Part shown: in pieces, positions 8,432 to 18,507 of the stretch
Layout: the number at the start of each line of letters is the position of its first letter
Numbering within the stretch: position 1 is the stretch's first letter
NCBI GenBank assembly: GCA_021777355.1
Contig: JAJYDO010000007.1
Span: forward strand, 1-51,321
DNA from: Actinomycetes bacterium
Lineage (GTDB): Bacteria > Actinomycetota > Acidimicrobiia > Acidimicrobiales > JABEUL01
Reading direction: 5' to 3'
Length of the DNA stretch: 51,321 bases
Notes under the pieces: model-generated
Told to the model about the DNA's origin: nothing
Seen by the model: the letters and a program-made list of their open reading frames with translations, nothing else
Database searches by the model: none
Made by a program: the position numbers and the translations under genes

Positions 8432-9223
8432 ATGATTCAACTCTCTCAGCCATTTGTGGCTGCTATTTCGGGTCTATTTGGATTAACTATCGGTTCGTTC
8501 CTAAATGTCGTTATTTACAGGATTCCCAAAAAAGAATCTATAGTTCATCCTGGATCTCACTGCCCTAACTGTGAAGCTCCAATTAAATCTTACGACAATC
8601 TTCCTCTAATTTCTTGGATTATTCTAAGAGGTAGCTGCAGGTCTTGCAAAGCACCAATTAGTGTTAGATATCCCCTGGTAGAGCTTCTAACCGGGGTCTT
8701 GTTCGCAACTGCCGGGTTTTTAGTACACCCGCAGATACTGGTGCCTGCAGTATGCGTGGCCATAGCAGGACTTCTCAGCTGTGCGCTAATAGACCTTGAA
8801 ACAATGAAGATTCCTACCAAAATTGTGTACTCCACGGCCGTAGTTGGGGCGCCTTTCCTTGTTTTAGCTTCGGGTATTACGGGACAGTGGATGAGACTCG
8901 GCATCTCTGCCATCTGTGCTTTGAGTGCTCTACTAGGGTTTTTCATTATTTTTTTCCTGGCACCTCCGGGAGGATTTGGCTTGGGTGACGTAAGGCTGGC
9001 CGGGCTCGAGGCACTTTTTCTAGGTTGGATTGGATGGAGGCTGGTTTTGGCTGCTTTTTTCCTCGGAATAGCTCTTGGAGCCATTATCGCAATCGCACTG
9101 TTGGCATTTGGGATCAAAAAGATGAAAGATGCTATCCCGTTTGGGCCGTTCTTAGCCATGGGGGCAATCGCTTTATTGATATTTGAGCATTATCTAGGGT
9201 TCCACTGGACAGGCTTTCACTAA
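8432..9223 (+). CDS. pilD: Type IV prepilin peptidase / N-methyltransferase
   Basis: A 263-aa polytopic membrane protein of peptidase family A24. An N-terminal zinc-type tetracysteine domain (CPNC and CRSC pairs, about residues 50-75) is followed by the two catalytic aspartates, in LIDLETMKIP and in the GxGD motif GFGLGDVRLAG. It cleaves prepilin leaders and methylates the new N-terminus. The ATG at 8432 is preferred over the TTG 6 nt earlier. The sequence TACGGT ends 6 nt before the ATG, which would fit a -10 box for a nearly leaderless transcript, but no good -35 is seen. It diverges from pilB and converges on the second pilT. Confidence 0.93.
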   Translation: MIQLSQPFVAAISGLFGLTIGSFLNVVIYRIPKKESIVHPGSHCPNCEAPIKSYDNLPLISWIILRGSCRSCKAPISVRYPLVELLTGVLFATAGFLVHPQILVPAVCVAIAGLLSCALIDLETMKIPTKIVYSTAVVGAPFLVLASGITGQWMRLGISAICALSALLGFFIIFFLAPPGGFGLGDVRLAGLEALFLGWIGWRLVLAAFFLGIALGAIIAIALLAFGIKKMKDAIPFGPFLAMGAIALLIFEHYLGFHWTGFH

Positions 9224-9263
9224 ACCGGTGAAATTCCGCATTCATTACTCCAAATTTAACTTA

Positions 9264-10364
9264 TCAACCGTCCCTGGTTGTCTGAAGCAGACCTCGGTTC
9301 TGCAACATAACTCTCAGGTCATGAGAGTTAGTCGCGGCCATCATTGCAGATCGCAAGTCAATGATGCCGTCCTCAAAAAGATCTGCCAGAGACTGGTCGA
9401 AAGTGGTCATTCCGTAGTAGTCGCCTTCTTGAATGATTTGAACAATATCGCCAGTCTTTTCAGGATCTAAAATACATTGCTGAATTCGACCGTTTACCAC
9501 CATTACTTCAATCGCGGGAACCCTTGATTTCCCATCTGCAGTTGGAACCAACCTCTGGCAAACTGTTCCTTTTAGAGCTCCTGCCAGGGTGGTCCTGGCT
9601 TGGTGCTGTTGGTTCGGAGGAAAGAAATCAATAACTCGGTTGATTGTTTCCGTTGCGTCAATGGTGTGGAGCGTTGAAAGCACCAAGTGGCCTGTTTCAG
9701 CTGCGGTTAAGGCTGTGGATACTGTTTCGAAGTCTCTCATCTCACCTACCAAAATCACATCGGGGTCTTCTCTAAGTGCTGCACGGAGGGCATTTAGGAA
9801 ACTCGAAGTATCAAATCCAACTTCACGCTGATTGATGGCGGCCAGTTCATCTCTGTGAAGTACCTCGATGGGATCCTCAATAGTTATTATGTGGCACTCA
9901 CGAGTTTTGTTGATGTGGTCGATCATTGCCGCCAAAGTGGTGGTTTTCCCGCTTCCGGTTGGTCCTGTCACAAGAATCAACCCACGTTGCTCGTCTGCGA
10001 GCTGGCTGATTGATTCGGGTAAACCCAGCTCTTCAACCGATGTGGTGGTGTGCCTGACTCGACGAAAGACCATTCCCACTGAGCCACGCTGACGGAAAGC
10101 ATTGACACGAAATCTTCCTAATCCCGACACGCCGTAGGCAAAGTCTGCTTCGTGCTGCTGGTGGAATTTAATCGCAGTATCAGGGTGCATAATAGCTTCG
10201 GCTATAGCACTAGTGTCAGTGGGCCGAAGAGGTTGTTCACCCTCCATCTTCCGAAGTGAACCGTTCACCCTTATTCTTGGTTCGGAACCTACTTTTAAGT
10301 GCAGGTCAGAACCCTCTGATTCAGCCAAAATATTCAAAAGCCGGTCAAGATCACTTTTCTCCAT
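9264..10364 (-). CDS. pilT: Second PilT-family pilus retraction ATPase
   Basis: A 366-aa protein of standard PilT length. N-terminal PAS-like half (SEGSDLHLKVGSEPRIRVNG near 16-35), Walker A GPTGSGKTT (134-142), an Asp box with TIEDPIEV, Walker B VILVGEMRD, and a His box GHLVLSTLHT. The C-terminal AIRNLIRE motif of classical PilT is replaced by a divergent stretch (NGRIQQCILDPEKTGD), so it may behave as a PilU-like accessory motor. It lacks the MshEN-like domain and proline linker of the other copy. It is transcribed convergently with pilD and is separate from the main cluster. Confidence 0.92.
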   Translation of the reverse strand: MEKSDLDRLLNILAESEGSDLHLKVGSEPRIRVNGSLRKMEGEQPLRPTDTSAIAEAIMHPDTAIKFHQQHEADFAYGVSGLGRFRVNAFRQRGSVGMVFRRVRHTTTSVEELGLPESISQLADEQRGLILVTGPTGSGKTTTLAAMIDHINKTRECHIITIEDPIEVLHRDELAAINQREVGFDTSSFLNALRAALREDPDVILVGEMRDFETVSTALTAAETGHLVLSTLHTIDATETINRVIDFFPPNQQHQARTTLAGALKGTVCQRLVPTADGKSRVPAIEVMVVNGRIQQCILDPEKTGDIVQIIQEGDYYGMTTFDQSLADLFEDGIIDLRSAMMAATNSHDLRVMLQNRGLLQTTRDG

Positions 10365-10455
10365 CTAAATATCATGCACCTAAATGCCACCCAGGGCAAG
10401 AAGTTTTTTTAATTTTCGTTACTCTGAGCGCAAAAACTGCTGAAAAACATTGGAT

Positions 10456-10947
10456 TTACTGGTTTTCAAGTTCTTTAGGCAGCCTTCTTGAGGTTATTCT
10501 ATCTACCACACGGCCAACCCGCTGGGTAGTGTTTTGAAGAGGAGCCAAGGTCTCAGACACACTTCCCAAGTCCCCACCCAGCGATATCATAGTTTCATTG
10601 AGTCTTTCAAGCACCGGGACAATTCCCGAAAGATTGCTTAAAGGTTCCAAAATGCTCAGTAGTCGGGAGAATACTTCATCTAGATTTGCCAAGCGTTCTA
10701 GCGAGGGACCGACTTTCGCCAAGTCGTCAAGCACGCTACCTAGTTTCGATAGCTCCTCTAGAGCTGGCACGATTGCTGCAATTTCGCTCAAAGTTCTATC
10801 GAAACTTGCAATCCTTTCCATTGAAACACCCAGGTCTCCTAGTTGTTTCAAAGCCGGAATCAACTCTGGAATTTCTCCAATCGCATGAATTGCAGCCTGG
10901 ATATCCCCGCCTATTTGACGTATTCCCAGAGGGTCAGGTACTTCCAC
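10456..10947 (-). CDS. Hypothetical protein with amphipathic helical repeats
   Basis: A 163-aa protein without a recognised family. Residues about 25-130 are a run of Leu/Ile-spaced segments of the type PALEELSKLG / PSLERLANLD, each beginning with Pro or Gly, then a basic C-terminus (TTQRVGRVVDRITSRRLP). This predicts long amphipathic helices that could lie on a membrane, pack into a coiled coil, or coat a polymer surface, as phasins do. There are no cysteines, signal peptide or membrane helix. It lies 91 nt upstream of the second pilT on the same strand, so a link to pili is possible but unproven. Confidence 0.7.
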   Translation of the reverse strand: MEVPDPLGIRQIGGDIQAAIHAIGEIPELIPALKQLGDLGVSMERIASFDRTLSEIAAIVPALEELSKLGSVLDDLAKVGPSLERLANLDEVFSRLLSILEPLSNLSGIVPVLERLNETMISLGGDLGSVSETLAPLQNTTQRVGRVVDRITSRRLPKELENQ

Positions 10948-11366
10948 GTCTCAATTATTGCACCATTTCAAATGAAATTCACATTTGCATTTTAGGTCTC
11001 CAACCAAAAAGCTTTTGGGAATCCCAATTACTTCAAGAAAATCTTTCCAAACATTAAAAAGGGATTGCGAATAGGAAATGGGCAAGACTTGGATCGAAAA
11101 TAATTTTCTGACTTGGGTGAAGCGAGGTCGAAAGGTGAACAAAGGCTTATTGGTTGAGGAAAATCAGCTTGAAGGTGCGGCGATTTTGCTTGCTTATTTC
11201 CGGCGAAATTTTTGATACAGGGCCTGGGGCTTCAGAATTCTAGCTCCTTGAGGAAAACGAGCAATACCTTATGCAACGCCGAAAGAATGGATTTTGTCGG
11301 CAATCCTAAATGTCTGTCGAGCCAAACGCGAAAAACAGTAGATTTCGAAAGTGAAGATCTCGCGAG
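10948..11366. other. Non-coding stretch between helical-repeat gene and tRNA-Ser
   Basis: About 420 bp with only short, unconvincing reading frames. No repeat, strong hairpin or RNA gene was recognised. The end nearer 10948 probably holds the promoter of the helical-repeat gene. Confidence 0.5.
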
Positions 11367-11450
11367 CGGAGGGAGTGGGATTCGAACCCACGGAGCTATT
11401 CACTCGACGGTTTTCAAGACCGTTGCCTTCGTCCGCTCGGCCATCCCTCC
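11367..11450 (-). tRNA. tRNA-Ser (anticodon UGA)
   Basis: On the minus strand a 7-bp acceptor stem (GGAGGGA with TCCCTCC) flanks a class II tRNA of 84 nt with a long variable arm and the T-arm GGGTTCGAATCCC. The anticodon loop CTTGAAA gives UGA, which reads UCA/UCN serine codons. The discriminator is G. CCA is not encoded, unlike the two tRNAs at 31.1-31.3 kb. Confidence 0.95.
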
Positions 11451-11507
11451 ACAATTGTTGGAAACAATACTTTACACCAGGAAAATTTCCCAAATTCTAT
11501 AAGTTAT

Positions 11508-12446
11508 TCAAGGTATGAAAGATCCGGTTCCTACCTTGTTTTGAAGTTTCTTCATCCACTCATCGGCCTCTGTCCACGATTTGGCCGCCAAGGCTCGCAA
11601 CTCAGCTCCATTATCCAAATAATTTGGATACGAACCCAGGAATTTTACCTTTGCTAAATCCGAATGCAAATCACGCAAACAGTCGGCGACAACGGCATCT
11701 GATATATGCCCCTCCAGCTCAACCAAAAAGCAATACTGTCCAAGACCTTCCTTAGTTGGCCTTGACTCTAATTTAGTGAGATTGATACCTCTGGCTGAAA
11801 ACTGGCCTAAGATTTCATGGAGACTTCCGGGTCTATCGGCGTGCTGAAAGCAAGTGATAGTAGTTCGGTCATGCCCCGAAGGTTTCGGGATCCCATCTTT
11901 TGAAAGCAGAACGAAGCGGGTTTGGTTGTCCTTGTGATCTTCGATTTTATCTGCAATAACTTTCAAACCGTAAATCTCCCCGGCTAATGCGGGTGCAATT
12001 GCCGCCATATTTTCGCTCTCATCGGTCGAGACTTGTTTGGCGGCATCGCTCGTAGAATTGGCCGCAAGTATGAGGGCTTCAGGAACATTTTTGAGGAGCC
12101 AATTTCTACACTGGCCGGAGGCGTGCGGGTAAGAAACAACTTTTTCAACTCGGTCTAGTGAAAGCAGACTCTTTCCTAATAGCTGCAAATGTATGTCAAG
12201 AACGGTTTCACGAACAATAAAAAGGTCGCTATGAAATAAAAGTTGGTCCAAGGTTTCGGGAACTGAGCCCTCAATTGAATTCTCAATCGGCACAAAGGCA
12301 AATGTGACCTCACCGCTTTCAAGGCTTTGGATAGCCTCTGAAATTGATCCACATGCCACAAGGTTAAAATCGGCAAGCTCGCCTACGTTTGCCAGAGCTT
12401 CTGCCGTAAAAGTTCCCGGTGGACCCAAATATGCAACTGATTTCAA
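11508..12446 (-). CDS. pheA: Prephenate dehydratase
   Basis: A monofunctional prephenate dehydratase of about 312 aa that converts prephenate to phenylpyruvate in phenylalanine synthesis. The start VAYLGPPGTFTAEAL, the segment FVPIENSIEGSVPETLDQLL, and NQTRFVLLSK with the TRF catalytic motif are all present. A C-terminal ACT domain (about 205-285) contains HADRPGSLHEIL and the ESRP motif (KLESRPTKEG), the known phenylalanine-binding site for feedback inhibition. No chorismate mutase domain is attached. A longer frame reaches 12632 but would overlap larB and add 62 unrelated residues, so the TTG at 12446, which puts the start next to KSVAYLGPPG, is preferred. Confidence 0.93.
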   Translation of the reverse strand: MKSVAYLGPPGTFTAEALANVGELADFNLVACGSISEAIQSLESGEVTFAFVPIENSIEGSVPETLDQLLFHSDLFIVRETVLDIHLQLLGKSLLSLDRVEKVVSYPHASGQCRNWLLKNVPEALILAANSTSDAAKQVSTDESENMAAIAPALAGEIYGLKVIADKIEDHKDNQTRFVLLSKDGIPKPSGHDRTTITCFQHADRPGSLHEILGQFSARGINLTKLESRPTKEGLGQYCFLVELEGHISDAVVADCLRDLHSDLAKVKFLGSYPNYLDNGAELRALAAKSWTEADEWMKKLQNKVGTGSFIP

Positions 12447-12535
12447 TTCATGTATCTCTTTCGGTGAATAATGATCTGTCTCCAGTGTAAACGGTATAAC
12501 TTTTAAGTGAGTAATATTCGAAGTAGATATCCCAA

Positions 12536-13315
12536 ATGAATCAACCACAAACAATAGAAGACCTTTTACTTGATGTTTCCAAGGGAATGTTGGATCCAAA
12601 AAAAGCGCTGGAAACTTTAAAGCGATTCCCATTTTCGGACTTAGGTTCGGCCAAAATAGACCACTTCAGGGGTCTTAGGCAGATAGTTCCCGAGGCCATC
12701 TACGGGCCCGGCAAAACTCCGGAGCAATGTGGGGAAATTGCTTTGGAACTGCTAAAAGTACCTGGGAGACCAGTGATTCTAACCAGAGCAAATGAAAGCC
12801 AAGTTGACTACGTTCAGTCCATAGTTCCTGGTTCGACTTTGTCCGTCTCAGGTCAAAGCAAGCACGGAGCAACCTTGACGTGGCGCCACATGATGCCTCG
12901 GCGTGAAAAATTGGCCATTGTTACTGCAGGCACGGCCGACATTCCTATAGCAATGGAAACAGCTGCTGTTCTTAAAGCATTTGGAATTGAACCAGAGTCT
13001 CACTATGACTGTGGAGTTGCAGGAATTGAACGGATTTTGAGCAAAAGGGAAAGCATCTCAGAGGCCGAAGTGGTGGTGGTGGTTGCCGGAATGGAGGGGG
13101 CTTTGGCAAGCGTTGTAGGAGGATTAACTTCCTCTCCGGTAATTGCCGTCCCGACTAGTGCCGGATACGGGTCATCATTTGAAGGGATTACCGCTCTAGT
13201 GGCCATGATGGCTTCTTGTTCTGCCGGAATTACAGTTGTTGGGATAGACAATGGGTTTGGAGCAGCCTGTGCGGCAATGCGAATTCTCGGTGAAGCTCCA
13301 GAAGATGCCCTTTAA
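12536..13315 (+). CDS. larB: LarB, nickel-pincer cofactor carboxylase/hydrolase
   Basis: A 259-aa protein of the LarB / AIR-carboxylase-like family. The conserved C-terminal half has AIVTAGTADIPIAMETA, VVVVAGMEGALASVVGG, VIAVPTSAGYGSSFEG and GIDNGFGAACAA. LarB carboxylates nicotinic acid adenine dinucleotide and removes AMP, the first step toward the nickel-pincer nucleotide cofactor of lactate racemase and related enzymes. The PurE-like fold explains its resemblance to phosphoribosylaminoimidazole carboxylase, but length and motifs match LarB. Its stop directly abuts the larC start. It diverges from pheA. Confidence 0.93.
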   Translation: MNQPQTIEDLLLDVSKGMLDPKKALETLKRFPFSDLGSAKIDHFRGLRQIVPEAIYGPGKTPEQCGEIALELLKVPGRPVILTRANESQVDYVQSIVPGSTLSVSGQSKHGATLTWRHMMPRREKLAIVTAGTADIPIAMETAAVLKAFGIEPESHYDCGVAGIERILSKRESISEAEVVVVVAGMEGALASVVGGLTSSPVIAVPTSAGYGSSFEGITALVAMMASCSAGITVVGIDNGFGAACAAMRILGEAPEDAL

Positions 13316-14515
13316 ATGAATACTAAGCTGGCATGGTTTAACTGTTATGCGGGAATTGCCGGAGATATGACGCTTGGGAGCCTCCTTGACGCGGGTGCCG
13401 ACTTTGATCAAGTTCATGAGATATTAAGGAGACTTCCAATTGGAGACTGGTCGCTTGAGGTAAATCAAGTTGAGAGAAACGGAATCGCAGCAACCGCTGT
13501 TAAGGTGATAGCACCTCCAGATGGAGTAGTAAGAACATTTGGCCATATCACTGGAATGATTGAGGAATCCAAACTGCCTGATCCAGTAACTGCAATGGCT
13601 CTTAAAGCTTTTGAGAAGTTAGCCCAAGCCGAAGCATTGGTCCACAGAAGGCCGCTTGCCCAGGTCCATTTGCATGAAGCCGGAGGGCATGACGCAATCA
13701 TTGATATTGTCGGGTCGGCCACTGCCCTTTGGAGCTTAGGCATAGATGAAGTTTCTTCCAGCCCGGTGGCGCATGGTTTAGGCATAATTAAATCCGCACA
13801 TGGAGTACTTCCAAATCCGCCTCCAGCAGTTCTTGTGCTTTTGCAGGATATTCCGGTTTTTGGACACGATGTCAACTATGAACTAACCACCCCAACAGGA
13901 GCAGCAATTTTGTCTGCGTGGGTGTCAAGTTGGAATCCAATGCCGGAAATGATAATCAAAGGCCGCGGTTACGGCGCAGGATCTATAGAAATTGCAGATT
14001 TCCCAAACTGCCTTCAAGTCGTAATAGGCGAAAAAGCAAATAGAACACCGTCCTATTCATTCAAACCCGATGAATCCACGGATATTGAAAAGGTGGTGCT
14101 TCTTGAAACCAATCTTGACGATGTTTCTCCGGAAACTCTCGGATACTTGATTGAATCTCTTTTCGAAGTTGGGGCATACGATGCATGGATTACCGCTTCA
14201 ACCATGAAAAAAAGCCGGTCCGGACACGAACTTCACGCGTTGGTAAACCCTAGGAATGTAGAAGCGTATATTGATTTGATCTACAAAGAGTCAGGCACTT
14301 TGGGAATACGAATGCAAGAGACTACTCGGACCAAGTCAAGGAGAACCGAGATGACAGTTTCAATTGAAAATATGGAAGTCAAAATGAAGGTGGGTCCTAA
14401 CGGGATCAAAGCAGAATTTGAAGACTTAAAGAAGATTGCCCTAAAAACGGGTCGGCCATTGAAAGAACTCAAATCAGAGGCAGAGAATAAGGCCCGTGCA
14501 ATGATTGAGAACTAA
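13316..14515 (+). CDS. larC: LarC, nickel insertion protein for the nickel-pincer cofactor
   Basis: A 399-aa intact LarC. It has the family start (WFNCYAGIAGDMTLGSLLDAG), VHLHEAGGHDAIIDIVG, ELTTPTGAAIL and, in the C-terminal half, LETNLDDVSPETLGYL and AWITASTMKKSRSGHELHAL. LarC is a CTP-dependent cyclometallase that inserts Ni into the pincer. In some bacteria LarC is made through a programmed frameshift, whereas here the N- and C-terminal parts are in one frame. The ATG follows the larB TAA with no gap, which implies an operon. The sulfur-insertion partner LarE and the racemase LarA are not in this window. Confidence 0.94.
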   Translation: MNTKLAWFNCYAGIAGDMTLGSLLDAGADFDQVHEILRRLPIGDWSLEVNQVERNGIAATAVKVIAPPDGVVRTFGHITGMIEESKLPDPVTAMALKAFEKLAQAEALVHRRPLAQVHLHEAGGHDAIIDIVGSATALWSLGIDEVSSSPVAHGLGIIKSAHGVLPNPPPAVLVLLQDIPVFGHDVNYELTTPTGAAILSAWVSSWNPMPEMIIKGRGYGAGSIEIADFPNCLQVVIGEKANRTPSYSFKPDESTDIEKVVLLETNLDDVSPETLGYLIESLFEVGAYDAWITASTMKKSRSGHELHALVNPRNVEAYIDLIYKESGTLGIRMQETTRTKSRRTEMTVSIENMEVKMKVGPNGIKAEFEDLKKIALKTGRPLKELKSEAENKARAMIEN

Positions 14516-14584
14516 CGGGAATTAGTTTATAAGCTGCATCTAGTTGACTTCACATGCATTGTCGAGCACCATATTTTAAAATTG

Positions 14585-15592
14585 CTAGCTAGGCGCAATT
14601 GTAAATTCGGCAGATTTAGAGTCGCCAGATACACCGGAATTGTTAAGAGTGGCTACTTGAATTGAAAGTTGATAGTTTCCCGAAGAAATTGTTGAAAATG
14701 TCCCAAGAGTAATTGATTCTGACTGGTACTGGGAAAGTGTTGTCATGGAAGATTTAGTTTCTTGTTTCCCATTTTGATCCGAAAGAATTGCACTAATTAT
14801 GACGTTGTTAACTTCGGAAACACTCTCGTTTTTTACCACTACCGTTACAGAAACTGAAGAAGTTGGTGGGAGAATTGGCATCTGGCCAACCTGGGTGAAG
14901 TTGACTGGCTGGGGTGAAATTGACCATGTAACAAGGCTCAATTGACTAATATTTGACAGTTCGGGGGAATTAAAAACGGTTTCAAACCAACTTAAAACCG
15001 ACGAATCATTCCAATAGCGCGAAGGAGTCAACCATCTGGAACCAGCTAGATTAACCGCGCTAGTTGCGGAATGAATTTTTGTAATAGCTTGTTCATATTG
15101 GCTGTCTCCACTTCTAAACAAAGTGAGGGACTCTTCCAATTTGTATTCGAGTGTGCTAAAGCTTCTCCCGTTCCCAATCTGACTGAATATATCAGCCAAT
15201 AGTTTTGCCCCTTTTGATCTGGCAAGAAAAGCATTTGCGAAAAAATTGCCGAAATAATAGTTGTGGGTTTTAGCGACAAGTTTTTGAACCTGAATATAGT
15301 TTTGTTCGGTGCTTAACTCTAAGGTAAGTGATTCGCTCACCAATTTAGGAAGTATGTTTGGCTGTCCTGCCTGAGCGCGAATTTTATTCAAAAGTGTTTT
15401 ATCGAGTGAATCATTAACAATAATAGGAGCTAAGGCTGAGGCGAAAGATTGGCTGTTCACGCTTTGTTGAACCGGAGTTCCTCCGCGGACATCTACACCA
15501 ATTTCAAAAATTAGAACTCCAAAAATAGCCAGAGCAACTAATTTCCTTAAGTAATTGGTGAACTTAGATCTTCGCCTCTTTTTCCGATTCAC
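14585..15592 (-). CDS. Secreted or membrane-anchored protein of unknown function
   Basis: A 335-aa protein. The very basic N-terminus (MNRKKRRRSKF) leads into one hydrophobic helix (about residues 17-31), so it is exported and probably anchored. The middle part (about 90-230) is rich in aromatic and helical residues. The last 100 residues (VSVTVVVKNESVSEVNNVII onward) look like an Ig-like/CARDB-type beta domain. No catalytic motif was recognised. It is the gene downstream of the sulfoquinovose synthase on the same strand (93 nt gap), which suggests an envelope role. Confidence 0.75.
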   Translation of the reverse strand: MNRKKRRRSKFTNYLRKLVALAIFGVLIFEIGVDVRGGTPVQQSVNSQSFASALAPIIVNDSLDKTLLNKIRAQAGQPNILPKLVSESLTLELSTEQNYIQVQKLVAKTHNYYFGNFFANAFLARSKGAKLLADIFSQIGNGRSFSTLEYKLEESLTLFRSGDSQYEQAITKIHSATSAVNLAGSRWLTPSRYWNDSSVLSWFETVFNSPELSNISQLSLVTWSISPQPVNFTQVGQMPILPPTSSVSVTVVVKNESVSEVNNVIISAILSDQNGKQETKSSMTTLSQYQSESITLGTFSTISSGNYQLSIQVATLNNSGVSGDSKSAEFTIAPS

Positions 15593-15684
15593 TATATAGC
15601 GACATTACCGCCAGTGAAGATAGACACGAAACCAGTCTCCTATAGGCGAACCTAATTTAAGACTTAAATGCCGCTAAAAGTTTG

Positions 15685-16944
<1,260 letters not shown>

Positions 16945-17018
16945 TTAGGAGATGCGAAAGTTTATTAAAGATCGACTTTTTGTTTTGCTGGCATAGGTAG
17001 AATTTCGTAGGAAAATTA

Positions 17019-17645
17019 ATGGATACGAGTATTTTTAACGCAATAAATCACTTTGCACAAAACACCAGCCCCTTGCACGGAGTCATGTTGGTTTGGGCTG
17101 TTTGGCTCGGAGTAGTTGTTTTAGCTGGCCTTACAGTAGTTTCCTACATTCGTGCCCGGTTTTTGGATGACGCTGCTGAACGCGTAGCGAGGCTTTTCTG
17201 GATTCCCGTAGGATGTTTAATTGCGCTGGGACTTGGGCAAATTGTGAATCATCTGGTTGCAAGACCACGTCCATGGCAGTCGCTTCCCCAAGACACCATC
17301 TTAGTTGGCAAGGCATACGACTATTCTTTTCCTTCTGACCATGCAATTGTCATTGGCGGCATAGTTTTAGGTTTATACCTGGCAAAGGACTCGCTCATTT
17401 CTTTCATTGCATTGATATTAGGTTTAACTGTAGGGTTTGCACGTATTTATGTTGGAGCTCACTATCCTACCGACATATTGGGCGGGATGCTTATAGGGGG
17501 ATTTGTGGTCGGAGCATTGTCGCCCTTGGCCATAAAACTAACTTTGCCGCTATCAAAGTATATGGCAACTACAAAGTTTCGACCCTTAGTCACTTCGCGT
17601 CCAGTTCCACAAGAAACTGCCAGCAGATTCGCAGTCAAGGATTAA
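17019..17645 (+). CDS. PAP2-family membrane phosphatase, BcrC-like
   Basis: A 208-aa polytopic membrane protein with the three phosphatase motifs: ARPRPW (motif 1), FPSDHA (motif 2), and RIYVGAHYPTDILGG (motif 3, with the catalytic His and its Asp). The PSDH variant is typical of BcrC-type undecaprenyl-diphosphate phosphatases, which recycle the lipid carrier for cell-wall and glycan export. A phosphatidate phosphatase cannot be excluded. TAGGA sits 8-9 nt before the ATG. It lies 3 nt upstream of the glycosyltransferase gene and diverges from sqdB. Confidence 0.88.
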   Translation: MDTSIFNAINHFAQNTSPLHGVMLVWAVWLGVVVLAGLTVVSYIRARFLDDAAERVARLFWIPVGCLIALGLGQIVNHLVARPRPWQSLPQDTILVGKAYDYSFPSDHAIVIGGIVLGLYLAKDSLISFIALILGLTVGFARIYVGAHYPTDILGGMLIGGFVVGALSPLAIKLTLPLSKYMATTKFRPLVTSRPVPQETASRFAVKD

Positions 17646-17648
17646 ATT

Positions 17649-18407
17649 TTGACCTTTGAAGATTCCGGCGGATCTGGCCATGTTGAAATTTCACTTGTAA
17701 TACCTTATTTTAATCCCGGCAAGCACTTTTTGGACCATGTATCGGCCTTGGTTTTTTTGTTGAGGCACTCAGGTCTTTCTTTCGAACTGATTGCAGTGAA
17801 CGACGGGTCTACTGACGGAAGTTTTGAAGCGCTAGCCAATTTCCGAGAACCTGAGATTGTCATGTTAAATCACCAAACTAATCAGGGGAAAGGCGAGAGC
17901 TTACGTAATGGTTTCAGGCACTCCAATGGAGCCTGGATCGGTTTTATAGATGCAGATGGGGATTTACCCGCATATCAATTGCAAAAGTACTTATATGTTG
18001 TTAATTCGCATCCAGATAATGCTCCGGACATGATTTTGGCCTCAAAGATGGTTGAGGGATCACATGTGCAAGCCAGCTTAATTCGGAAAATGAGTAGCTA
18101 TTTTTACCATTTCTTGGTCAAAATGCTTTTTAGAGTCAAAGTAAAGGACACTCAAACCGGTTTAAAGATCTTTAAAAGGGAAGTAGTTGAAAAAGTCCTT
18201 GAAAACACTGTCGAAAAAGGTTTCGTTTTTGATTTAGAATTTATTGTCTTAGCGATGAGAGAAGGTTACTCAAATATAACTGAGCTACCTGCGGTTATAT
18301 CCAAACGCCATAGTTCAACTATCTCTCCTAAAAGTGTAATTTCAATATTTTTTGACACCATTTCCTTGAAGGTACGTCTCAAAAATAATTCACGTGCAAA
18401 ACACTGA
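17649..18407 (+). CDS. Family 2 glycosyltransferase, polyprenyl-phosphate type
   Basis: A 252-aa GT-A fold enzyme without attached membrane helices. Motifs are VIPYFNPGKHFLDHV, VNDGSTDGS, NQGKGESLRNGF, and the metal-binding DADGDLPAYQL. The KDTQTGLKIFKREVV segment and the length match dolichol-phosphate mannosyl/glucosyltransferases (DPM1/ALG5-like), which load a sugar from a nucleotide donor onto a polyprenyl phosphate. The TTG start at 17649 is 3 nt after the PAP2 gene, implying cotranscription. Together the two genes could run a lipid-carrier cycle. Whether sulfoquinovose is involved is unknown. Confidence 0.88.
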   Translation: MTFEDSGGSGHVEISLVIPYFNPGKHFLDHVSALVFLLRHSGLSFELIAVNDGSTDGSFEALANFREPEIVMLNHQTNQGKGESLRNGFRHSNGAWIGFIDADGDLPAYQLQKYLYVVNSHPDNAPDMILASKMVEGSHVQASLIRKMSSYFYHFLVKMLFRVKVKDTQTGLKIFKREVVEKVLENTVEKGFVFDLEFIVLAMREGYSNITELPAVISKRHSSTISPKSVISIFFDTISLKVRLKNNSRAKH

Positions 18408-18507
18408 GCACCCTTAAAGGTCATTCTGGGCTAATTCACAGATTGGTTTTGCATACTAAAGGTGTTAAGCAAGAGATACTTGCTGGACGAATTTGAAAGG
18501 AATATCA

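Noticed and set aside
8590-9159. 189-codon minus-strand frame opposite pilD
   Set aside because: Antisense shadow; the plus strand has all prepilin peptidase motifs.
12447-12632. 62-residue N-terminal extension of prephenate dehydratase
   Set aside because: It would overlap larB on the other strand, and the added residues do not resemble the family; the TTG at 12446 gives the standard N-terminus.
12536-13315. Reading larB as purE, given the purine genes elsewhere in the window
   Set aside because: Length, C-terminal motifs and the abutting larC identify LarB; PurE is about 160 aa.
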